Of a stretch of DNA of 17,066 nt, positions 14,244-17,066 are shown piece after piece; position 1 is the first letter of the stretch; each line of letters opens with the position of its first letter. Source of the stretch: JBFYTX01 sp964442335 (lineage in GTDB: Bacteria; Chloroflexota; Dehalococcoidia; Dehalococcoidales; RBG-16-60-22). The notes beneath the pieces were generated by a model. That model did no database searches, was not told the origin of the DNA, and worked only from the letters and a program-made list of their open reading frames with translations. Where the stretch lies: positions 1 through 17,066 of the forward strand of contig CAYTZI010000034.1 in assembly GCA_964442335.1 (NCBI GenBank), given 5' to 3'. The position numbers and the translations under genes were made by a program.

Positions 14244-14885
14244 CTAACTTTTAGGCGTAAGCGCCCCCGTCGGGCACACCTTGACGCACTCGACGCACTC
14301 CAGGCACCTGTCTTTTCCTATCGGTTCATCCTCGAACGTCGTCAGCCTTCTCTCGAATCCCCGGTGCGCGAACCCCAGCAGGGCTCTGGCTTTTTGCTTT
14401 TTGCATTCCCACACGCACCGACCGCACAGCACGCACTTGTTGGGGTCGTAGGTGAAAAGTGGATTGCTGTCGTCTATTGGCAGGTTCCTTAGCTGTACCC
14501 GCAGTCGCCTGGGCTTCAGACTGCATTTAAGTACTTTGGCTATCTTTTGCAGCTCGCAGGACCCGTTGGCTTTGCAGTGGGCGCAGTCTAACGCGTGCGA
14601 TGCCATCAGTAGCTCGAAGCCGGCGCGAGCCAGCCCCAGCGCCTTTTCCCCCCTCGTGTTCACCACCATCCCCTCGGCTACCTCTTCGGTGCAGGCCGTC
14701 ACCGGTCCGTTTCTCCCCTCTATCTCCACCCAGCATAACCGGCAGGACGCGTTCGGTTCCGGTTTCTCTTTAATGGCGCAGAGGTTGGGGATATAGATGC
14801 CGTTCTCCAGCGCCGCCCACAGCAGCTTTTCCCCGGCCCGGGCTTTTATTTCTTTCCCGTCGATTGTTAGTGTTACGTTTTTCAT
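14244..14885 (-). CDS. HoxU / NuoG-N-terminal-like iron-sulfur subunit
   Basis: This is a soluble electron-wire subunit of an NAD(P)-linked hydrogenase, formate dehydrogenase or complex-I-like enzyme. The 213 residues carry every cluster site of the NuoG N-terminal region: a plant-type [2Fe-2S] site (Cys36, Cys48, Cys51, Cys65), the His-Cys [4Fe-4S] site (His97, Cys101, Cys104, Cys110), and two ferredoxin-type [4Fe-4S] motifs (Cys151/154/157/161 and Cys194/197/200/204). The protein stops right after them, with no H-cluster or molybdopterin domain. This matches stand-alone HoxU-type subunits and is too short for NuoG, HydA or FdhA. It lies 275 bases downstream of the NuoF/HydB-like gene on the same strand. 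The ribosome binding site is weak (GGATGATGGA region). The catalytic partner is not in the window, so hydrogenase and formate dehydrogenase cannot be separated. Confidence 0.87.
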   Translation of the reverse strand: MKNVTLTIDGKEIKARAGEKLLWAALENGIYIPNLCAIKEKPEPNASCRLCWVEIEGRNGPVTACTEEVAEGMVVNTRGEKALGLARAGFELLMASHALDCAHCKANGSCELQKIAKVLKCSLKPRRLRVQLRNLPIDDSNPLFTYDPNKCVLCGRCVWECKKQKARALLGFAHRGFERRLTTFEDEPIGKDRCLECVECVKVCPTGALTPKS

Positions 14886-14892
14886 TGTTTAT

Positions 14893-14922
14893 CCATCATC
14901 CCCGCGAAAGCGGGAATCCAGC
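14893..14922. repeat. Short hairpin repeat (CCCGC-GAAA-GCGGG)
   Basis: CCCGC (14901-14905) pairs with GCGGG (14910-14914) around a GAAA tetraloop, flanked by CCATCATC and AATCCAGC. From memory, strings of this type recur as dispersed intergenic repeats in many bacterial genomes. It sits just upstream of the Fe-S subunit start and could shape the message between the two diaphorase genes. Confidence 0.55.
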
Positions 14923-15012
14923 ACCTTTTTCCCCACCCCCTCGACTGTTTTTCTTTTATTCTTTCTCATCTTTTCCCACCCTCCGCCCGGGTGTCACTGG
15001 TTTCTTACCTTT

Positions 15013-15060
15013 CCTCTCCCCCCTCTCTGCCAGCGGAGAGGGGAACTAAAGGGGGAGAGG
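15013..15060. repeat. Nested GAGAGGGG palindrome between the diaphorase genes
   Basis: An outer 10-bp inverted repeat (CCTCTCCCCC at 15013-15022 with its complement at 15051-15060) encloses a second hairpin, CCCCTCTC/GAGAGGGG (15020-15027 with 15036-15043). It shares its core with the element at 4917-5096. The rest of the 275-base gap (14886-15160) is a pyrimidine-rich stretch without a credible gene. Confidence 0.65.
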
Positions 15061-15160
15061 TTCGTTTCCTTTGGCCCCTTTCTCATCCTCCCACCCTCGC
15101 CACCCTTGTTTCGTCTCTGGCTTATCCCGCAGTTTTGTCTCGCTTTTCCCCTGGTCGTTT

Positions 15161-17066
15161 TTATTTTTTTGTTTTTGAGATTTGATTTTTAATTTTAACA
15201 TTCTGTTCCGGTACCTCGCTCGGCGGCGATAGCTTCACTATCGCGTTGTACTGCGGCGGGCAGGCCGCCAGGCAGGTGCCGCACTTGACGCACTTCTCCT
15301 GGTCTATTACCTTGATTCTCTTCTTGTTGGGGCTGATGGCTTCTACCGTGCAGCTGCCCACGCAGGCGTCGCACGAACGCTCGCATTTGTCGGGGAGTAT
15401 GTAGTATGCGATGAGGTGCATGCACATGAGCGCCGGGCACCTGCCCATCGTTATGTGCTCGATGTACTCGTCCCTGAAATACCGCAGCGTGGTCAGGATG
15501 GGATTTGGCGCCGTCCGCCCGAGACTGCACAGCGAACCCGCTTTGACCTGCTGCGCAAGCGTCTCCAGCGTTTCGAGGTCTTTCAGCTTTCCTTGGCCGA
15601 AGGTGAACTCGGTGAGTATTTCGAGCATCTGTTTGGTGCCGAGGCGGCAGAACGTGCATTTGCCGCACGATTCGCGCTGGGTAAACTCCAGGAAGTACCG
15701 TGCCATCTCCACCATGCAGTCGTCTTCGTCGCAGACTACCATTCCTCCCGACCCCATTATCGCCCCGGCGCTCTGAAGCGAGTCGAAATCGACCCCCGTA
15801 TCGAGCGCCGCTTCCGGCAGGCACCCGCCGGAGGGACCGCCTATCTGGACGGCTTTAAAGCGTTTGCCGCCCGGTATCCCGCTCCCCGCGTCGAAGATGA
15901 TGTTTCTGAGGCTGGTGCCCATGGGCACTTCTACCATCCCCGTGTTGACTATCTTTCCCGCCAGGGAGAAAACGGCGGTGCCGGGACTTTCTTTTGTGCC
16001 GGTTTCCCTGAACCACTCGGCCCCGTTGTTTATGATATGTCGGACGTATGCCAGCGTCTTGACGTTGTTGACGACCGTCGGCTTGTCGAAGAGCCCCCGC
16101 GCCGCCGGGTAAGGCGGGCGTGGCGTGGGCATGCCGGCCTCTCCTTCCAGTGAGGCAATCAGCGCCGTTTCTTCGCCGCAGACGAATGCCCCCGACCCCT
16201 GGAAAACCTCTATGTCGAAGCTGAATTCGCCGCCGAATATGTTTTTCCCGGTGAGTTTTAGTTCTTTCGCTTGCTCCAGCGCCGTCTGTAGTCGCTTTAC
16301 TGCCAGCGGGTACTCGGCGCGGACGTAGATGTAGCCGTGGCTGGCGCCGACCGCGTAGCCGCCGATAATCATTCCTTCGATTACTGAATGAGGGTCGCTT
16401 TCGAGTATCGCCCGGTCGACAAATGCCCCGGGGTCACCTTCGTCGGCGTTGCAGATGATATATTTCGGCGTTCCTTCCGCGTCGCGGCAGGTCTGCCACT
16501 TCTGTCCCGTCGGGTAGCCCGCTCCCCCCCTTCCCCGCAGCCCTGCGGCTCTTATCTCGTCGATTATCTCCTGCGGCGACTTTTCCAGGGATCTGGCGAG
16601 CGCGCTGTAGCCCCCTACGACGATATACTCGTCGATATTGGTCGGGTCGATACGCCCGCAGTTTTTCAGGATGATTTTCTTTTCGTAGGCGGCGCGCGGG
16701 AAGTCCTGAAAGCTGGGGAGTATGTCGCTGGGCTCGAGCGCCGCCAGGACGAACTCGGGGCATGGATTGTCCCCCATGATATATTCGTTTATCAGCCTCT
16801 CGGCGATGACCGGGTTGACGTGCCCGTAGGCTATCGGGGGATTGCCCGGCTTGCTGATAATCACGATTGGTTCGGCGTAGCAGTGTCCCATGCAGCCGAC
16901 CTCTATCACCGGGCAGTCGAGGTTATGCTTCTTGACCTCGTCCTTAAAAGACTGGAGCACCTCCAGGGCCCCGGCGGCACGACCGCAGGTGGCGGCGCCG
17001 ACCATGATTACCGGCTTGTTGCTCCACAACTCCCGCCAGTGTGTTTCAGCCTTCTCTTTTAGCTCC
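15161..17066 (-). CDS. NuoF/HydB-like NAD(P)H-oxidising flavoprotein subunit, 5'-truncated
   Basis: This is a diaphorase subunit that moves electrons between NAD(P)H, FMN and Fe-S clusters. The frame stays open to the right edge (634 visible residues, numbered here from 17065). The sequence ELKEKAETHWREL before the TTG at 17029 continues the domain, so the true start is outside the window. Order: a thioredoxin-like ferredoxin domain (Cys27, Cys51, Cys58, Cys62); the NuoF core with FMN-binding GRGGAGYPTG (about 178-187), CNADEGDPGAF and GEETALIASLEG; an SLBB-type segment; the [4Fe-4S] site (Cys467, Cys470, Cys473, Cys513); and a C-terminal two-cluster ferredoxin (Cys561/565/568/572 and Cys592/595/598/602). 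This architecture matches HydB/HndC-type subunits of multimeric, sometimes electron-bifurcating, enzymes. The last 13 residues (from NVKIKNQ) are Lys/Asn-rich and AT-rich in DNA, unlike the rest. Confidence 0.92.
   Translation of the reverse strand, partial: ELKEKAETHWRELWSNKPVIMVGAATCGRAAGALEVLQSFKDEVKKHNLDCPVIEVGCMGHCYAEPIVIISKPGNPPIAYGHVNPVIAERLINEYIMGDNPCPEFVLAALEPSDILPSFQDFPRAAYEKKIILKNCGRIDPTNIDEYIVVGGYSALARSLEKSPQEIIDEIRAAGLRGRGGAGYPTGQKWQTCRDAEGTPKYIICNADEGDPGAFVDRAILESDPHSVIEGMIIGGYAVGASHGYIYVRAEYPLAVKRLQTALEQAKELKLTGKNIFGGEFSFDIEVFQGSGAFVCGEETALIASLEGEAGMPTPRPPYPAARGLFDKPTVVNNVKTLAYVRHIINNGAEWFRETGTKESPGTAVFSLAGKIVNTGMVEVPMGTSLRNIIFDAGSGIPGGKRFKAVQIGGPSGGCLPEAALDTGVDFDSLQSAGAIMGSGGMVVCDEDDCMVEMARYFLEFTQRESCGKCTFCRLGTKQMLEILTEFTFGQGKLKDLETLETLAQQVKAGSLCSLGRTAPNPILTTLRYFRDEYIEHITMGRCPALMCMHLIAYYILPDKCERSCDACVGSCTVEAISPNKKRIKVIDQEKCVKCGTCLAACPPQYNAIVKLSPPSEVPEQNVKIKNQISKTKK

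Noticed and set aside
1..17066. tRNA, rRNA or a riboswitch (for example a lysine riboswitch near dapA)
   Set aside because: Reading the intergenic regions on both strands, I saw no cloverleaf or conserved rRNA string. The dapA leader is only 38 bases long, too short for a lysine riboswitch.

Overview
The window carries about a dozen housekeeping and redox genes from what is probably an anaerobic, moderately GC-rich bacterium. My best guess is an uncultured member of the Chloroflexota, near class Dehalococcoidia. The guess rests on four things: the rpsO-pnp-dapB-dapA operon; a replication block in which dnaB is followed by a DnaD-domain gene and a DnaC-like loader; a 2-hydroxyacyl-CoA dehydratase activase and a NuoF/HoxU-type diaphorase, both typical of anaerobes; and many short GC-rich palindromic repeats between genes. 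No rRNA, tRNA or transposase gene is visible, so placement below phylum is inference.

Layout. From 1 to 4823 on the minus strand is an operon that reads rpsO (S15), pnp (PNPase), dapB, dapA, then a 3'-truncated lipoprotein gene. Its promoter is at 4795-4823. From 4779 to 5185 a divergent intergenic region holds two facing promoters and a roughly 180-bp nested palindromic element. From 5186 to 9722 on the plus strand are an M20 amidohydrolase, a dehydratase activase, plsX, trx and trxB, with short spacers or overlaps. A weak hairpin closes this block. From 9761 to 13945 on the plus strand is a promoter followed by rplI (with a long Lys/Glu-rich tail), dnaB, a DnaD-domain gene and a DnaC-like gene encoding two tandem AAA+ modules. 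The last three overlap or nearly touch. From 13946 to 14243 two related palindromic repeats fill the convergent gap. From 14244 to 17066 on the minus strand are a HoxU/NuoG-N-like Fe-S subunit and a 5'-truncated NuoF/HydB-like flavoprotein, separated by 275 bases of repeats.

How the genes fit together. The first operon joins translation and RNA turnover to lysine/cell-wall precursor synthesis. The second joins phospholipid initiation (PlsX) to a thioredoxin/thioredoxin reductase pair and two less expected enzymes. The third looks like a replicative-helicase loading cassette: helicase, primosomal DnaD-type protein and ATP-dependent loader made together. The fourth is an NAD(P)H diaphorase module whose catalytic partner (hydrogenase or formate dehydrogenase) must lie outside the window.

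The most unusual item is the 471-residue helicase-loader-like protein. Its two AAA+ cores align without gaps at a constant 185-residue offset, with about half the residues identical, and the first core has lost its polar sensor-1 residues. Several genes appear to start at UUG (pnp, the M20 gene, rplI); in each case ribosome-binding-site spacing or promoter position decides the start.
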